Assembly: GCF_029906645.1 (NCBI RefSeq)
Contig: NZ_JARYGZ010000002.1
Coordinates: 124,001-188,000, forward strand
DNA: 64,000 bases
Origin: Sphingomonas oryzagri
GTDB taxonomy: Bacteria > Pseudomonadota > Alphaproteobacteria > Sphingomonadales > Sphingomonadaceae
Direction: 5' to 3'
Below are positions 17,418 through 27,137 of the stretch, piece by piece (position 1 is the stretch's first letter; every line of letters begins with the position of its first letter). The position numbers and the translations under genes are program-made. The notes under the pieces are model-generated. The model was not told the origin of the DNA and made no database searches. It saw only the letters and a program-made list of their open reading frames with translations.

Positions 17418-18556
17418 CAGGCGGTCGCCGCACCCATGATCCGCGAACCGAAATCGCGGGCCGGGGCCGAGAGGAACCATTCGGCATGACCGATCAGATA
17501 ATCGTGCCAGGCGATCGCCGCATCCTGGGGCGCGGAGACGATGCCCGCGAAATAGTCGATCTCCGACAGCGCGAACTCGACATGGACGAGCGGGAGCAGG
17601 CGGACGACCGTTTCGATCTCCGATGCGTCGAGCGCCACGATGCTACGATAGCCGGCGAGCAGCGCGATGGCGGCATCGGGCTGGGCGATGTCGGCGCCCT
17701 CCCCCAGCCTCAGCCATTCGATCGCGGTGCGCTCGATCGCGGTGGCAAGATCATGGAGCGCCGAGGTCCGGGTCGCGAGGCCGAAGTCGATGATGCTCGC
17801 GACCTCACCGTCGGCCGTCCACATCAGGTTGGAGGGGTGCCAGTCATTGTGCGTCCAGAGCGTCCGATGGCCGGCCAGCCGCTCCGGTAGCCCGTCTCCG
17901 AACGTGGCGAACAGGCGCCCCAGTTCCCGCCGCCACGGTTTGTCCGCCAGATAGCCGGCGAGCGCCGGACGATCGGCGACATAGGCTTCGGCCGCCGCCA
18001 GCGGATCGGGCGACGGCAGGATCGTGAAGCTCGCCACCAATGGCCGCGCCGCGCGCGTCGGTGCGGTAAAGGTCCGCGCTGCCACGTGCAGCTGCGCCAG
18101 CGCCACCCCGGCGGTGAAGGCGTGGCCGTTCGACAGGAACGGCGTCCACGACAGCCGGTCGCGATAGAGGTCGATGCCGGGCGCCTTGCGATGCAGCTCG
18201 TAGGTCCAGTCGCCCTGCGCGAACGCCCCCTGCCGGTCCGCCGACATGATGATCTCCGACACCGGCAATCCTGCGGCGCGCAGATGGGCGACGAAGGCGT
18301 GCTCCTGCGCCAGATCCTCGGGCGAGCGCAGCCGCCGGTGGTGCCGTTTGAGCAGGAACTCGCCCCGGCTGGTCTGCAGCAAAGTCGCCGCCGAGAAGGG
18401 GCGCGGCGAATGCCAGCGCAGCCCCACCAGCCGCCCCGCGCCGGGAAAGCGGCCGATCACGCCTTCCGCCTCCGCCGTCGTGATCGCCGGCCAGGTCGGA
18501 GCCTCCAGCGCGGTGCCCATGCCGTGGACGAGGTGGGCGGGAAGCGCGGCGCTCAT
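17417..18556 (-). CDS. APH-fold kinase, probable thiamine kinase
   Basis: The 379-residue protein has the aminoglycoside-phosphotransferase/choline-kinase fold: FLLKRHH (Lys70, ATP-binding), Brenner motif HNDWHPSN (236-243, catalytic Asp238) and IIDFG with Asp257. It follows the TonB receptor by 2 bases and overlaps pnuT by 4, all under a TPP riboswitch, so thiamine or a thiamine precursor alcohol is the natural substrate; phosphorylation would trap it inside the cell. It is longer than E. coli ThiK and closer to general APH proteins. The kinase fold is certain; the substrate is inferred from the riboswitch and neighbours. Confidence 0.82.
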   Translation of the reverse strand: MSAALPAHLVHGMGTALEAPTWPAITTAEAEGVIGRFPGAGRLVGLRWHSPRPFSAATLLQTSRGEFLLKRHHRRLRSPEDLAQEHAFVAHLRAAGLPVSEIIMSADRQGAFAQGDWTYELHRKAPGIDLYRDRLSWTPFLSNGHAFTAGVALAQLHVAARTFTAPTRAARPLVASFTILPSPDPLAAAEAYVADRPALAGYLADKPWRRELGRLFATFGDGLPERLAGHRTLWTHNDWHPSNLMWTADGEVASIIDFGLATRTSALHDLATAIERTAIEWLRLGEGADIAQPDAAIALLAGYRSIVALDASEIETVVRLLPLVHVEFALSEIDYFAGIVSAPQDAAIAWHDYLIGHAEWFLSAPARDFGSRIMGAATA

Positions 18557-18558
18557 CG

Positions 18559-20868
18559 TCAGAAGGCGCGCGACAGCGTGACCATGAGGGCCCGCCCGCT
18601 CCCGATATAATAAGCGGGCGCCGATCCCGCGATCACCGTGCCGTTGCGGCCGGTCGTATCCTGCGCGTTGGTGCTGATCGCCTCGACGCCGGAAAGGACG
18701 TGCGGATTGGTCACGTTGATCGCGTTGAGGCGCAGGTCGGTGCGCTGCGCATCGATCAGCCCCGCCAGATGGACGCCGATCGACAGGTCGAGCGTCGCAT
18801 AGCCCTTGATGCTCTCGTCGTTGGTGAAGGTCGCATATTGGCGCCCGACATATTTGAGCGCCGTGCTGCCGAACAGCCGCCCGTCGTCATAGGTGCCGCC
18901 GACGCCGAACTGCCAGGTCGGCGCCGAGACGGCGTGCTTGCCCTTCGTGGGCAGATAATCGTCGCCCACCGGCAGGTCGCCATCGATCCGCGCGTGGAGA
19001 TATTCGCCAGAGACGTAGAGGCTCATGCCCCTGGCCGGACGCCAGTCGATCTCGCCGTCGACTCCGTAGGAGGTCTGGCTGCCGGCGTTGATCGTCGAGT
19101 TCATCAGCGCGCCGCCCTGATCGATCACCGTCGCCAGCTGACGGTTGCGGAAATGATAGTGGAAGCCGGTCAGCGAGGCGGAAAGGTTCGGGCCGATGTA
19201 ACGGTAGCCCAGCTCCTCGGAGACCGAATATTCGTTCTTCAGGTCGGTCGTGCCGGTGCTCGACACGGCGCCGCCGTCATACACGTTGTAGAGCGTGTAT
19301 TCGTCCGGCGCGCGGAAGTTGGTGGTGACGTTGGCGAACAGTTGCTGGCGATCGTCCAGCTGGTAGCGCACCGCCGCGCGCGGCAGGGCGGCGAAGCTGT
19401 CGAAGCGCACCTTCGATTGCGGGCCGGGCAGGTAGTTGCGGCCGTTGTGCAGCACGTCCACGCCCTTGAACCCGACATCCACCGTCAGGCGCGGCGTCAC
19501 CGCAATGCTGTCGGCGAGGAAGAAACCCTTGGTCACCGTGATCGTCCGCTCATTCTCATAGGCGAGCAGGCGACCGTCGGCGGTGCGGATCGCGTGATCC
19601 TGATACCCCCACGGATCGACCGGATGGCCGTCGTCGCGAACTGCCGTGTAGGTCTGCAGCACGCGATCGGTGCCATAGTCGAACCAAAGCCCGGCGGTGA
19701 TCGTATGCGCGCCCACCTGGTAGGTCAGCTTGCTGACGTTGCCGCCGCGGAACTGGTCGCCGGTGAAATTGCCCAGTACCGTCGCGATGCCGTCCGCATC
19801 GGCGCCCGGCAGCGCGACCGGCCCCAGCGCCTCGGTGCCGAGAGTGTTGCCGTCTTCGCTCAATTGCGTGCCGTAGGGCGAATTGCCGTAGCCGAACTGG
19901 AGATAGCTGGTGCTGTCCAGCGCCAGCCGGTCGGAGAGAGTCAGGTGGACCGGCGCCGACACGTAGATGTTGCGGAACGGGCTGCGCGACAGGCGCCAGT
20001 AATTGGTGTCGCCATCGGTGTAATGCCTGTCGAGGTTGAAACCGCGCCCGTACGCCCGCCAGTCGGCGAGCGTCGGACTGGGATAGAGCGAGTTGTTCGC
20101 GTCGTTGAACGAGACGGAGACGCTGGCGCGATTGCCGTCGCCCCATTCATTCAGCAGCTTGGCATCGACGTGGCTGCGCGTGTCGAAGCCGGCCCCGCGC
20201 CAATTGTCCGCACGGCTGTACGAGTAGGAGACGAAGGCCTTCAGCCCCGTCGCGCCGATCGTGCCGGTGTCGATCCGCACGAAGGCGCGGCGCTGGTCGT
20301 AGGAACCGGCCGAGAGATCGACCAGCCCGCCGAACTTCGATTTGGGATCGTCGAGCGAAAGCGACAGCAGCCCGCCCGCTCCGCCCACCGTCGGGGAATC
20401 GATATCCACCGCACCCTGCGCCAGCGTCACCTGCCGCACATTCTCGGCATCGGCGAACTGCGAGGGGTAGGCGTAATAATAGCCGATGTCGTTCTGCGGC
20501 GCGCCTTCCATCAGCACGCCGATCTCGTCCTGCCCCAGCCCGCGCAGCGTGAGGCTCGAGCTGACCGACAGGCCGTAGGGATCGGTGGAGGACACATTGG
20601 CGCCGGGCAGCAGATTGACCAGCTGGAAGGCGTTGAGCGTCGGTGCCTGCTTGCTGATGAAATCGGTCGAGATGGCGCTCACCGCCTTGGCAGCGTGCTG
20701 GTCAGGCAAGAGGCCTTCCGGATCGGGATGGCCCACGACGCGGATGTCGGCCGGCGCCTCGTCGGCCACCGTCGCCGCCATCGCCGGCACGGCCGCGAGC
20801 AGTACGGGGAACGCCATCGTGGCACGGCGTGCCGACGTCATGGAAATACGGGAAAACCTCACACTCAT
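18559..20868 (-). CDS. TonB-dependent outer-membrane receptor, probably for thiamine
   Basis: The 769-residue protein has a signal region (AFPVLLAAVPAMA), a plug domain (about residues 50-170, with QAPTLNAFQLVNLLPGANV and LTLRGLGQDEIGVLMEGAPQ) and a beta-barrel ending in the aromatic C-terminus VTLSRAF. The start is placed at ATG 20868; ATG 20841 is possible. Position directly after a TPP riboswitch and directly before a kinase and PnuT-like permease indicates uptake of thiamine or a thiamine compound across the outer membrane, powered by TonB. Expression should fall when TPP is plentiful. Confidence 0.9.
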   Translation of the reverse strand: MSVRFSRISMTSARRATMAFPVLLAAVPAMAATVADEAPADIRVVGHPDPEGLLPDQHAAKAVSAISTDFISKQAPTLNAFQLVNLLPGANVSSTDPYGLSVSSSLTLRGLGQDEIGVLMEGAPQNDIGYYYAYPSQFADAENVRQVTLAQGAVDIDSPTVGGAGGLLSLSLDDPKSKFGGLVDLSAGSYDQRRAFVRIDTGTIGATGLKAFVSYSYSRADNWRGAGFDTRSHVDAKLLNEWGDGNRASVSVSFNDANNSLYPSPTLADWRAYGRGFNLDRHYTDGDTNYWRLSRSPFRNIYVSAPVHLTLSDRLALDSTSYLQFGYGNSPYGTQLSEDGNTLGTEALGPVALPGADADGIATVLGNFTGDQFRGGNVSKLTYQVGAHTITAGLWFDYGTDRVLQTYTAVRDDGHPVDPWGYQDHAIRTADGRLLAYENERTITVTKGFFLADSIAVTPRLTVDVGFKGVDVLHNGRNYLPGPQSKVRFDSFAALPRAAVRYQLDDRQQLFANVTTNFRAPDEYTLYNVYDGGAVSSTGTTDLKNEYSVSEELGYRYIGPNLSASLTGFHYHFRNRQLATVIDQGGALMNSTINAGSQTSYGVDGEIDWRPARGMSLYVSGEYLHARIDGDLPVGDDYLPTKGKHAVSAPTWQFGVGGTYDDGRLFGSTALKYVGRQYATFTNDESIKGYATLDLSIGVHLAGLIDAQRTDLRLNAINVTNPHVLSGVEAISTNAQDTTGRNGTVIAGSAPAYYIGSGRALMVTLSRAF

Positions 20869-20915
20869 CGTCGTACAGCCACTCCAGCGGAGGGCTTGAC
20901 GGAATGTCCGCTCAA

Positions 20916-21008
20916 CCCTCCCTACGCCGGTATCAACCGGATCAGGTTCAGCGGGTCGTGGGCTGCGGCCCACCTCTCAGCCGCGCGTCAGCGGCCCCCC
21001 GGGGATGC
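20916..21008 (-). promoter_or_regulatory. TPP (THI-box) riboswitch
   Basis: Read on the minus strand, the element shows the hallmarks of the TPP aptamer: a GGGG start, GGCTGAGAGG (20972-20982), ACCTGATCCGGTTGATACCGG and the closing GCGTAGGGA (20919-20927). It lies 47 bases before the receptor ATG. The following leader can form a stem from GGAGGG...TTGA with TCAAGCCCTCC (about 20885-20920); no T-run follows, so control may work by hiding the ribosome site or through Rho. The DNA from 21009 to 21220 is promoter space with nothing else recognised. Confidence 0.95.
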
Positions 21009-21220
21009 GGCTCCATAAGCGATAAGATGGGGCGTGGGAAGACGTTCGCCGATCGGATCAGGATGGGCTCCGCCGTCCATCTATACTTGATTCCCGGCAG
21101 CGGAATGCCGCTGATCCGCCCGATGCTGCAGCGATACCGAGATCGCGGCGATGGAACGGCGATGCAGGCGGCGATGGCGGACGGGGAACCGCCCGTCCGC
21201 CACGCCGACTTCGGGGATCG

Positions 21221-22660
21221 TCAGGCGTAGGCCTGGGTCACGTACTTGGCGACCAGATAAGGCTCGAGCGCGTCGGCGCCGCCCTCGGTGCCATAACCCG
21301 AATCCTTGACGCCGCCGAACGGCACCTCCGGCAGCGCGAGGCCGAGATGGTTGATCGTGATCATGCCAGTCTCGACCTGATCGCCCAAAGCCTGGATCGT
21401 CTTGGCCGACCGCGTAAAGGCATAGGCCGCGAGGCCGTAGGGGAGGCGATTGGCTTCGGCGATTGCCTCCTCCTCGGTCGAGAAGCGGTTGATGATCGCG
21501 ACCGGGCCGAACGGTTCCTCGTTCATGATCCGCGCCTCAGTCGGGACGTTGGTCAGCACCGTCGGCTCGAAGAAGTTGCCGCGATTGCCGATGCGGTTGC
21601 CGCCGGTCAGCAGCTTGCCGCCGCGCTCCACCGCATCGTGGATCAGCGCCTCGACCGCCGGGATGCGCCGATCATTGGCAAGCGGACCCATCTGCGTGCC
21701 CTGCTCGGCGCCGTCACCCACCTTCACCTTGGCGATCGTCTCTACGAAGGTCTCGACGAACGGCTCGAACGCATCGTTCTGGATCAGGAAGCGGGTGGGC
21801 GAGACGCAGACCTGCCCGGCGTTGCGCGTCTTGAACATCGCCATCGTCTTCGCGGTGGCGGCGATGTCGGCATCCTCGAAGACCATCACCGGGGCGTGAC
21901 CGCCCAGCTCCATCGTCGCGCGCTTCATGTGCTGGCCGGCGAGCGCGGCGAGCTGCTTGCCGACCGGGGTGGAGCCGGTGAAGCTCATCTTGCGGATCAC
22001 CGGGTGGGCGATGAGGTAGGACGAAATCTCCGCCGGCACGCCGTAGACGAGCTGCACGACCCCCGCCGGCACGCCGGCATCGTGGAAGGCGCGGATCAGC
22101 TCCGCGCAGGATGCCGGCGTCTCCTCCGGCCCCTTGACGATGATCGAGCAGCCCGCCGCGAGCGCGGCCGAAACCTTGCGCACCGCCTGGTTGATCGGGA
22201 AGTTCCACGGCGTGAAGGCGGCGACCGGGCCGACCGGCTCCTTCACCACCAGCTGGTGCACGCCCGGCGCGCGGGCCGGGATGATGCGACCGTAGGCGCG
22301 ACGGCCCTCCTCGGCGAACCATTCGATGATGTCGGCGGATGCCATCGCCTCGCCCTTGGCCTCGGCGAGCGGCTTGCCCTGCTCGGCGGTCATCAGCGGG
22401 GCGATCGCATCGGCGCGTTCGCGCATCAGATCGGCCGCCCTGCGCATGATCCTGGCGCGTTCGAACGGCGAGGTGGCGCGCCATTTCGCGAAGCCCTTTT
22501 GAGTCGCCTCCAGCGCGCGATCGAGATCGGCGGTGCCCGCCTTGGCGAGATTGCCAATCTTCTCGCCCGTCGCCGGATTGATCACATCGATCGTGGCGCC
22601 GTCGGCCGCCGGCCCCCAGGCGCCATCGATGAAGAGCTGGGTGTCGGTGGTGGTGGTCAT
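21221..22660 (-). CDS. NAD(P)-dependent aldehyde dehydrogenase, succinate-semialdehyde type
   Basis: The 479-residue protein has every ALDH landmark: PWNFP with Asn153, KGPEETP cofactor loop, FTGSTPVGK (227-235), MELGGHAP with Glu251 and [10 protein letters not shown] with catalytic Cys285, then EEPFGPV. It aligns by eye with the GabD-like succinate-semialdehyde dehydrogenase branch (479-490 residues). The start ATG 22660 has GGAG close upstream. It opposes the amidohydrolase gene across a 216-base region holding a TTGC-N7-GCAA palindrome shared with another promoter in the island. It may oxidise an aldehyde made during side-chain breakdown. Confidence 0.9.
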   Translation of the reverse strand: MTTTTDTQLFIDGAWGPAADGATIDVINPATGEKIGNLAKAGTADLDRALEATQKGFAKWRATSPFERARIMRRAADLMRERADAIAPLMTAEQGKPLAEAKGEAMASADIIEWFAEEGRRAYGRIIPARAPGVHQLVVKEPVGPVAAFTPWNFPINQAVRKVSAALAAGCSIIVKGPEETPASCAELIRAFHDAGVPAGVVQLVYGVPAEISSYLIAHPVIRKMSFTGSTPVGKQLAALAGQHMKRATMELGGHAPVMVFEDADIAATAKTMAMFKTRNAGQVCVSPTRFLIQNDAFEPFVETFVETIAKVKVGDGAEQGTQMGPLANDRRIPAVEALIHDAVERGGKLLTGGNRIGNRGNFFEPTVLTNVPTEARIMNEEPFGPVAIINRFSTEEEAIAEANRLPYGLAAYAFTRSAKTIQALGDQVETGMITINHLGLALPEVPFGGVKDSGYGTEGGADALEPYLVAKYVTQAYA

Positions 22661-22791
22661 GGCGGGTTTCTCCGGGTCGGGCGCGGCGGATGCCGGGCCG
22701 GGGCGGCACCGAGATAGGGTCATCCGTGTCGGCGGCAACCCCAGGGGGCGGCGGTAGATGCCGGGTGCCCGGATCGCCCGCGCCACAACCA

Positions 22792-22806
22792 TTGCGTTCA
22801 GCGCAA
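22792..22806. promoter_or_regulatory. Candidate operator type A (copy 1)
   Basis: TTGCGTTCAGCGCAA lies in the divergent promoter region between the aldehyde dehydrogenase and amidohydrolase genes (22661-22876). The same TTGCGTT...GCAAC layout with a 7-base spacer occurs at 58572-58588. The remaining DNA of the gap shows no gene. Confidence 0.5.
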
Positions 22807-22876
22807 CGATCTCGCCGAAGCGGCTCGTGATTTCCGTCGCATGATGCGCCGTCAGATATTCGACACGGGAGCCGTG

Positions 22877-24205
22877 GTGACCGACAGCATCCAGTATATT
22901 CGCGCGCGGCAGATCATCGACGGCACGGGCGCCATGCCGATCGCCGATGGCGCGGTGATCGTCCGCGGCAAGACGATCGAGGCGGTCGGGCCGGCGGCGG
23001 CGTTGCCCTGCCCCGATGGCGCGCAGGTGATCGATCTCGGCGACGACACGCTGCTGCCCGGCCTGATCGACACCCACGGCCATCTCGTATTCCGCTATGG
23101 CGCGCGCGGTGCCGGCGGCGTGACCGGCCTGTTCGAGCAGTCGGCGATGCCAGGCGGCGTGCAGATGCTGTGGCTGGTCCGCAACGCGCGCGCGGCCCTG
23201 CTGTGCGGGGTCACCACCATGCGCATGGTCGCCGAAGGCACGCCGGACAATCCGATCGACAGCTACGCCAAGGCGGGGATCGCCGCCGGCGTCGTCCCCG
23301 GCCCCCGCATCATCGACGGCGGCACCGGCGTGACGCCCACCGGCGGCCACGGCGGCAAGGCGATCTGGACCGATGGCGTCGACGCGCTGCGCGCCCGCGT
23401 CCGCAAGGACTTCAACACCGGCGCGACGTGGATGAAGATCCTGCTGATCGACAGCGGACCCGAAACCACCATCTATTCGGACGAGGAGCTGGGGGCGATC
23501 GTCGACGAGGCGCATCGCTGGGGCATGAAGGTGACGGTGCATTGCACCGGGCGCTGGGGTTCCTCGATCATCGCCGCGGCGCGCGCGGGCGTCGACAATG
23601 TCGAGCATGCCCGGCCGCTGACGCCCGAGGTGATCGCCGAACTCAAGAAGCACGACGTCGGGGTGAGCCTCACTCCGCTCGTCTATGTCGGCTTCCGGCC
23701 CGACGCATCGACGTGGGACTATCTCGACAATGGCGCGACCGGCCCGGCCGACTGGATCGACTATGGCCGCAGGCAATATTTCGAGTTCCGCGCCGCGCAC
23801 CCCGAGATCGAGACGGTCGATCGACCCTATCTCGACGGCGAGCCGAACCGGGCCGGGCGGGACTTCTTCCCCTCCAACGCCACCCAGCAGGGGCAGGCGC
23901 TGGCCGCGCTGCGCGCCGGGCTGAAGGTCAGCGTCGGGCTGGATACCGTCTATTACGGCGCGGTGGGTAACGCCGTCGAATATCTGATCGAGGGCGGCTT
24001 CACGCCGATGGAGGGCATCATGTGCGCCACCGGCATGGCGGCGCAGGTGATCGGCGAGAGCCATCGCATCGGATCGATCGAGCCGGGCAAGCTGGCGGAT
24101 TTCATGTCGCTCGGCGCCGATCCGCTGACCCGGCGCTGGGCGTGGGATACCGTCCATTTCGTGATGAAAGAGGGCGTGCGCTACGATCAGCTCTCATGGA
24201 AATGA
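22877..24205 (+). CDS. Metal-dependent amidohydrolase (imidazolonepropionase/prolidase-like)
   Basis: The 442-residue protein is an amidohydrolase-superfamily TIM barrel. Metal ligands are visible in order: GLIDTHGHL (His67, His69), a probable carboxylated Lys in [18 protein letters not shown] (His), NVEHARPL (His) and SVGLDT (Asp). N- and C-terminal beta-sandwich parts ([17 protein letters not shown]) are present. Start GTG 22877 follows GGGAG by 5 bases; ATG 22841 in frame is less well placed. Members hydrolyse C-N bonds in cyclic amides, dipeptides or amide toxins; the substrate here is unknown. It overlaps the next gene by 4 bases. Confidence 0.85.
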   Translation: MTDSIQYIRARQIIDGTGAMPIADGAVIVRGKTIEAVGPAAALPCPDGAQVIDLGDDTLLPGLIDTHGHLVFRYGARGAGGVTGLFEQSAMPGGVQMLWLVRNARAALLCGVTTMRMVAEGTPDNPIDSYAKAGIAAGVVPGPRIIDGGTGVTPTGGHGGKAIWTDGVDALRARVRKDFNTGATWMKILLIDSGPETTIYSDEELGAIVDEAHRWGMKVTVHCTGRWGSSIIAAARAGVDNVEHARPLTPEVIAELKKHDVGVSLTPLVYVGFRPDASTWDYLDNGATGPADWIDYGRRQYFEFRAAHPEIETVDRPYLDGEPNRAGRDFFPSNATQQGQALAALRAGLKVSVGLDTVYYGAVGNAVEYLIEGGFTPMEGIMCATGMAAQVIGESHRIGSIEPGKLADFMSLGADPLTRRWAWDTVHFVMKEGVRYDQLSWK

Positions 24206-24636
24206 CCATGCACCAGGAATGCGACGGCCACGGCGCGGGCTGCGTGCATCACTGGACTCCGGACGAGGAACCCGACGCCGTCACCCGGATGTTCGCGTGG
24301 TGGAACCGGGCCTATGCCGACAACGCCTTCACCGAGGCGGGCTTCGCGCGCTTCTTCACCGACGATGCCGTGTTCCTGATCGACGGCATCGTGCGCGCGC
24401 GCGGTCCTGCCGGGTTGCTCGCCTATTTCCAGCGCATCCGCGATCATAGCGACGCCGTGGTGCTGCACGCCCCGGAAGACAGCTTCGTCTCGGGCGATCG
24501 CGTGTTCGTGCACTATCGCACCTCGGTCCGCGCCGGCGGGACAGCCGAGGAGCACGACATCATGGCCGCAGTACGCGTGGCTTTTGGCAGGATCGCCTTC
24601 TTCAAGGCGATCCGCAGGATCGAACCCACCCCCTGA
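24202..24636 (+). CDS. NTF2/SnoaL-like protein, paralogue 1
   Basis: This 144-residue protein has an alpha+beta barrel of the NTF2/SnoaL class: MFAWWNRAYADNAFTEAGFARFFTDDAVF near the N-terminus, then strands with FVHYRTSVRAGG. Two clear relatives sit at 35969-36337 and 60841-61206. The start is taken at ATG 24202, which overlaps the amidohydrolase stop; ATGs at 24196 and 24208 are possible. An N-terminal His/Cys-rich extension (MHQECDGHGAGCVHHW) is unique to this copy and might bind metal. NTF2-like proteins can be isomerases, dehydratases or ligand binders; substrate unknown. Confidence 0.75.
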   Translation: MTMHQECDGHGAGCVHHWTPDEEPDAVTRMFAWWNRAYADNAFTEAGFARFFTDDAVFLIDGIVRARGPAGLLAYFQRIRDHSDAVVLHAPEDSFVSGDRVFVHYRTSVRAGGTAEEHDIMAAVRVAFGRIAFFKAIRRIEPTP

Positions 24637-24650
24637 TCCAGCGGCGCGCG

Positions 24651-24673
24651 GGGTGTCGAACCGCTGGACACCC
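24651..24673. terminator. Terminator-like hairpin
   Basis: GGGTGTC, 9-base loop, GACACCC in the 77-base gap before the peptidase gene. No T-run, so function is uncertain. Confidence 0.35.
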
Positions 24674-24713
24674 GGCCGCCCAGGCCGCATCGGGCCATAT
24701 TCGCGAGGATGAT

Positions 24714-26483
24714 ATGACGAGCTATTCCTGGCCTGCCGATCGGCGCGCGCCCCTGCCTCCCGTCCAGCCCTGGACGGGCCGCAGCGAGACGCTGATCGCC
24801 GCGGGCGACGATCCGCATCGCCTGCCCGCCGAGGCCAGCGACTTCGCCACGACGCCGACCTACGAAGAGACGCTGGCCGTTCTCCGCGCGATCTGCGCGC
24901 AGTCGCCGCTGGTACGGATGCGCGAATATGGGCGCTCGGCCGAAGGGCGTCCGCTGACGCTGGTGATCGCCAGCCGCGACCATGAGGCGGCGGCGGCCCC
25001 TCGAACGTCCGCCAGCGCCGCCCGCGTGCTCACCGAATGCGGCATCCATCCCGGCGAGATCGACGGCAAGGACGCCGGGCTGATGCTGGTGCGGGACATC
25101 GCCTTCCACGGCCGCGACGCTTTGCTCGACGGTTGCGACTGGTATTTCGTGCCGGTGCTGAACCCCGACGGGCATGAGCGGCGATCCGCGTTCAGCCGCC
25201 CCAACCAGCGCGGCCCCGAGCTGCAGGGCTGGCGCGCCTCCGCGCAGGGCCTCAACCTCAACCGCGACTTCGTGAAGGCGGACGGCCCGGAAATGCGGGC
25301 GATCCTCGCCCTGATCGGCGAGATCGACCCGGATCTCTACGTCGACATGCACGTCACCGACGGGCTCGATTACCAATATGACATCACCTACGGCTTTCAG
25401 GACGTGCCCTATTCCGCTTCGCCGGCGATCAGCGCCTGGCTGGAGGGCACCTATCGACCCACCGTATCGGCGAGCATGAAAGGCTGGGGCCATATTCCCG
25501 GCCCGCTGATCCTCGCCGCGGACGATCGCCGGCCGGAGCTGGGCCTGATGCTCCCCGCCTTCCCGCCGCGATTCTCGCACGGTTATGGCGATATGCGGCA
25601 CCTCGCGACGGTACTCGTCGAGAATCACTCGCTCAAGCCGGTGAAGCAGCGGGTGCTCGGCACCTATGCCCTGCTCGAAGCCACCCTCGCGCTCGCCGGG
25701 GGCGACATTGCGGCACTGCGTACCGCGACCGAGGCGGATCGCACGCGCCACGCCGCCCGGCCCATCCTCACCTGGGACATGGCCGAGGCGCCGGTGCGCA
25801 ACGTCACCTTCCACCCCATCGCGTCGGACTTTTACGCCTCGCCCGCGTCGGGCGCGCAGGAGGTCCGCTGGCTCGGCACGCCGCTGCCGCCGGTCGAGGT
25901 GCCGCTGTTCGGATCGCAGCCGGCGATCACCATCGCGCGCCCGCGCGGCTATTGGGTGCCGGTTTCCGAAACCGCCGTGATCGAGCGTCTGCGGCTCCAC
26001 GGCATCGCGCACGACATCGCCGCCGGGCCGGTGGAGGTGGAGGTCGCGATGATCCGCCTCGCCGATCTCACGCTGGCGCCGCGCGTGTCGGAACGGCGCG
26101 TCGCGCTCGCCGCCGATTGCTCGACGGTCGAGACCCGCCGGGAGACCTTCCCCGCCGGTTCGGCCTATGTGCCGACCGACCAGCCGCTCGGCGATCTCGC
26201 GATCCACATGCTGGAGCCGGCCTGCGCGGATTCGCTGTTCCGCCAGGGCATGATCGCCGGAATGCTCGATCCGGTCGAATATATGGAAGCCTATGTCATC
26301 GCGCCGATGGCCGACGAGATGCTGGCGACCGATCCCGACCTGCGCGCCGCCTTCGAGGTCAGGCTCGCCGCCGATCCGGCTTTCGCCGCCGATCCGATGG
26401 CGCGGCTTCACTGGTTCTACCTGCGTTCGCCCTATCGCGACGAGCGCCACATGCTCTACCCGATCGGGCGCGTCGCCGCGTAG
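24714..26483 (+). CDS. M14-family zinc carboxypeptidase-like protein
   Basis: The 589-residue protein has the M14 zinc site: HPGE at 112-115 (His112, Glu115) and DMHVTDG with His213. The substrate-binding NPDGHER (150-156) and NRDF (183-186) are typical, and LVENHSL near 300 supplies the general-base Glu. The catalytic domain occupies the first 330 residues; the remaining 250 form a C-terminal domain without a clear match. No signal peptide is evident (start MTSYSWPADRR), which suggests a cytoplasmic enzyme acting on a small peptide or amide conjugate. A possible job is releasing an amino acid from a conjugated aromatic acid; this is inference. Confidence 0.85.
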   Translation: MTSYSWPADRRAPLPPVQPWTGRSETLIAAGDDPHRLPAEASDFATTPTYEETLAVLRAICAQSPLVRMREYGRSAEGRPLTLVIASRDHEAAAAPRTSASAARVLTECGIHPGEIDGKDAGLMLVRDIAFHGRDALLDGCDWYFVPVLNPDGHERRSAFSRPNQRGPELQGWRASAQGLNLNRDFVKADGPEMRAILALIGEIDPDLYVDMHVTDGLDYQYDITYGFQDVPYSASPAISAWLEGTYRPTVSASMKGWGHIPGPLILAADDRRPELGLMLPAFPPRFSHGYGDMRHLATVLVENHSLKPVKQRVLGTYALLEATLALAGGDIAALRTATEADRTRHAARPILTWDMAEAPVRNVTFHPIASDFYASPASGAQEVRWLGTPLPPVEVPLFGSQPAITIARPRGYWVPVSETAVIERLRLHGIAHDIAAGPVEVEVAMIRLADLTLAPRVSERRVALAADCSTVETRRETFPAGSAYVPTDQPLGDLAIHMLEPACADSLFRQGMIAGMLDPVEYMEAYVIAPMADEMLATDPDLRAAFEVRLAADPAFAADPMARLHWFYLRSPYRDERHMLYPIGRVAA

Positions 26484-26499
26484 CGGCGGCGCGCTACGC
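26478..26499. terminator. Hairpin at a convergent junction
   Basis: An 8-bp stem (GCGTAGCG / CGCTACGC, arms 26478-26485 and 26492-26499) spans the 10-base gap between the peptidase and flavin-reductase stops and could end both transcripts. Confidence 0.4.
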
Positions 26500-27132
26500 C
26501 GCGCCGTCCGCCATACGCTCGGCCCAGGTCGGGCGCGTCATCTGGATCAGGTCGGTCTGGCGGCTGTACCATCCGGCACCGTGCATCCGCGCGAGCAGCT
26601 TCATGGCGAGCGTGTCGATGTAGAGACGCTCCGGATCCTCGATGAATTCGTCGCGGACGTGGGCGTGGACCACCTCGCCGATCACCGCCATCTGGTCCGG
26701 CCCCGTCTCGATCGCGTGCAGCACGCGGCATTCGAAGCTGGCCGGAGCCGTGGCGATGCGCGGCGGCGCGACCTGGATGCTGGCAGGCAGTTGCAGCCCC
26801 GCCAGTTCCACCTCGCTCACGTCGGCGGGCGCGTCGATGCAGGTGAGGTTCATCGCCTGGCCATGATCCTCGCTGACGAGATTGACGACGAATTCGCCGG
26901 TCTCGACGATATTGCGCGGCGTGTCCTTGAGCCGCCCTTCGCCGTGCCGGAGCATGCCCAGCGCGATCGTCGGCGGTTCGTCGCCCAGCACGTTGAAGAA
27001 GCTGTAGGGCGCGGCATTGACCAGCCCGTCCGCCGATCGCGACGTCACCCACGCGATCGGACGCGGCGTTACGCACGATCCGAGGATCTTGTAGCGGCTC
27101 GCCTTGGGCAGCGCGCGCATGTCGAAGTCCAT
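26494..27132 (-). CDS. Flavin reductase-like FMN-binding protein
   Basis: The 212-residue protein belongs to the flavin-reductase-like split-barrel family: YKILGSCVTPRPIAWVTS (14-31), NAAPYSFFNVLGDEPPTIALG (39-59), then KDTPRNI and FVVNLV, which form the FMN site. Members supply reduced flavin to monooxygenases or act on their own as oxygenases and reductases. It follows the nitrilase gene by 5 bases, so both form an operon read away from the cupin genes. No two-component monooxygenase partner is seen within the window, so its electron acceptor is unknown. Confidence 0.85.
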   Translation of the reverse strand: MDFDMRALPKASRYKILGSCVTPRPIAWVTSRSADGLVNAAPYSFFNVLGDEPPTIALGMLRHGEGRLKDTPRNIVETGEFVVNLVSEDHGQAMNLTCIDAPADVSEVELAGLQLPASIQVAPPRIATAPASFECRVLHAIETGPDQMAVIGEVVHAHVRDEFIEDPERLYIDTLAMKLLARMHGAGWYSRQTDLIQMTRPTWAERMADGAA

Positions 27133-27137
27133 ATGCC

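Noticed and set aside
18700-21018. Long plus-strand frame of 772 codons opposite the thiamine receptor
   Set aside because: It is fully antisense to a well-supported TonB receptor, has no ribosome site or motif, and runs into the riboswitch; GC-rich codon use produces such frames.
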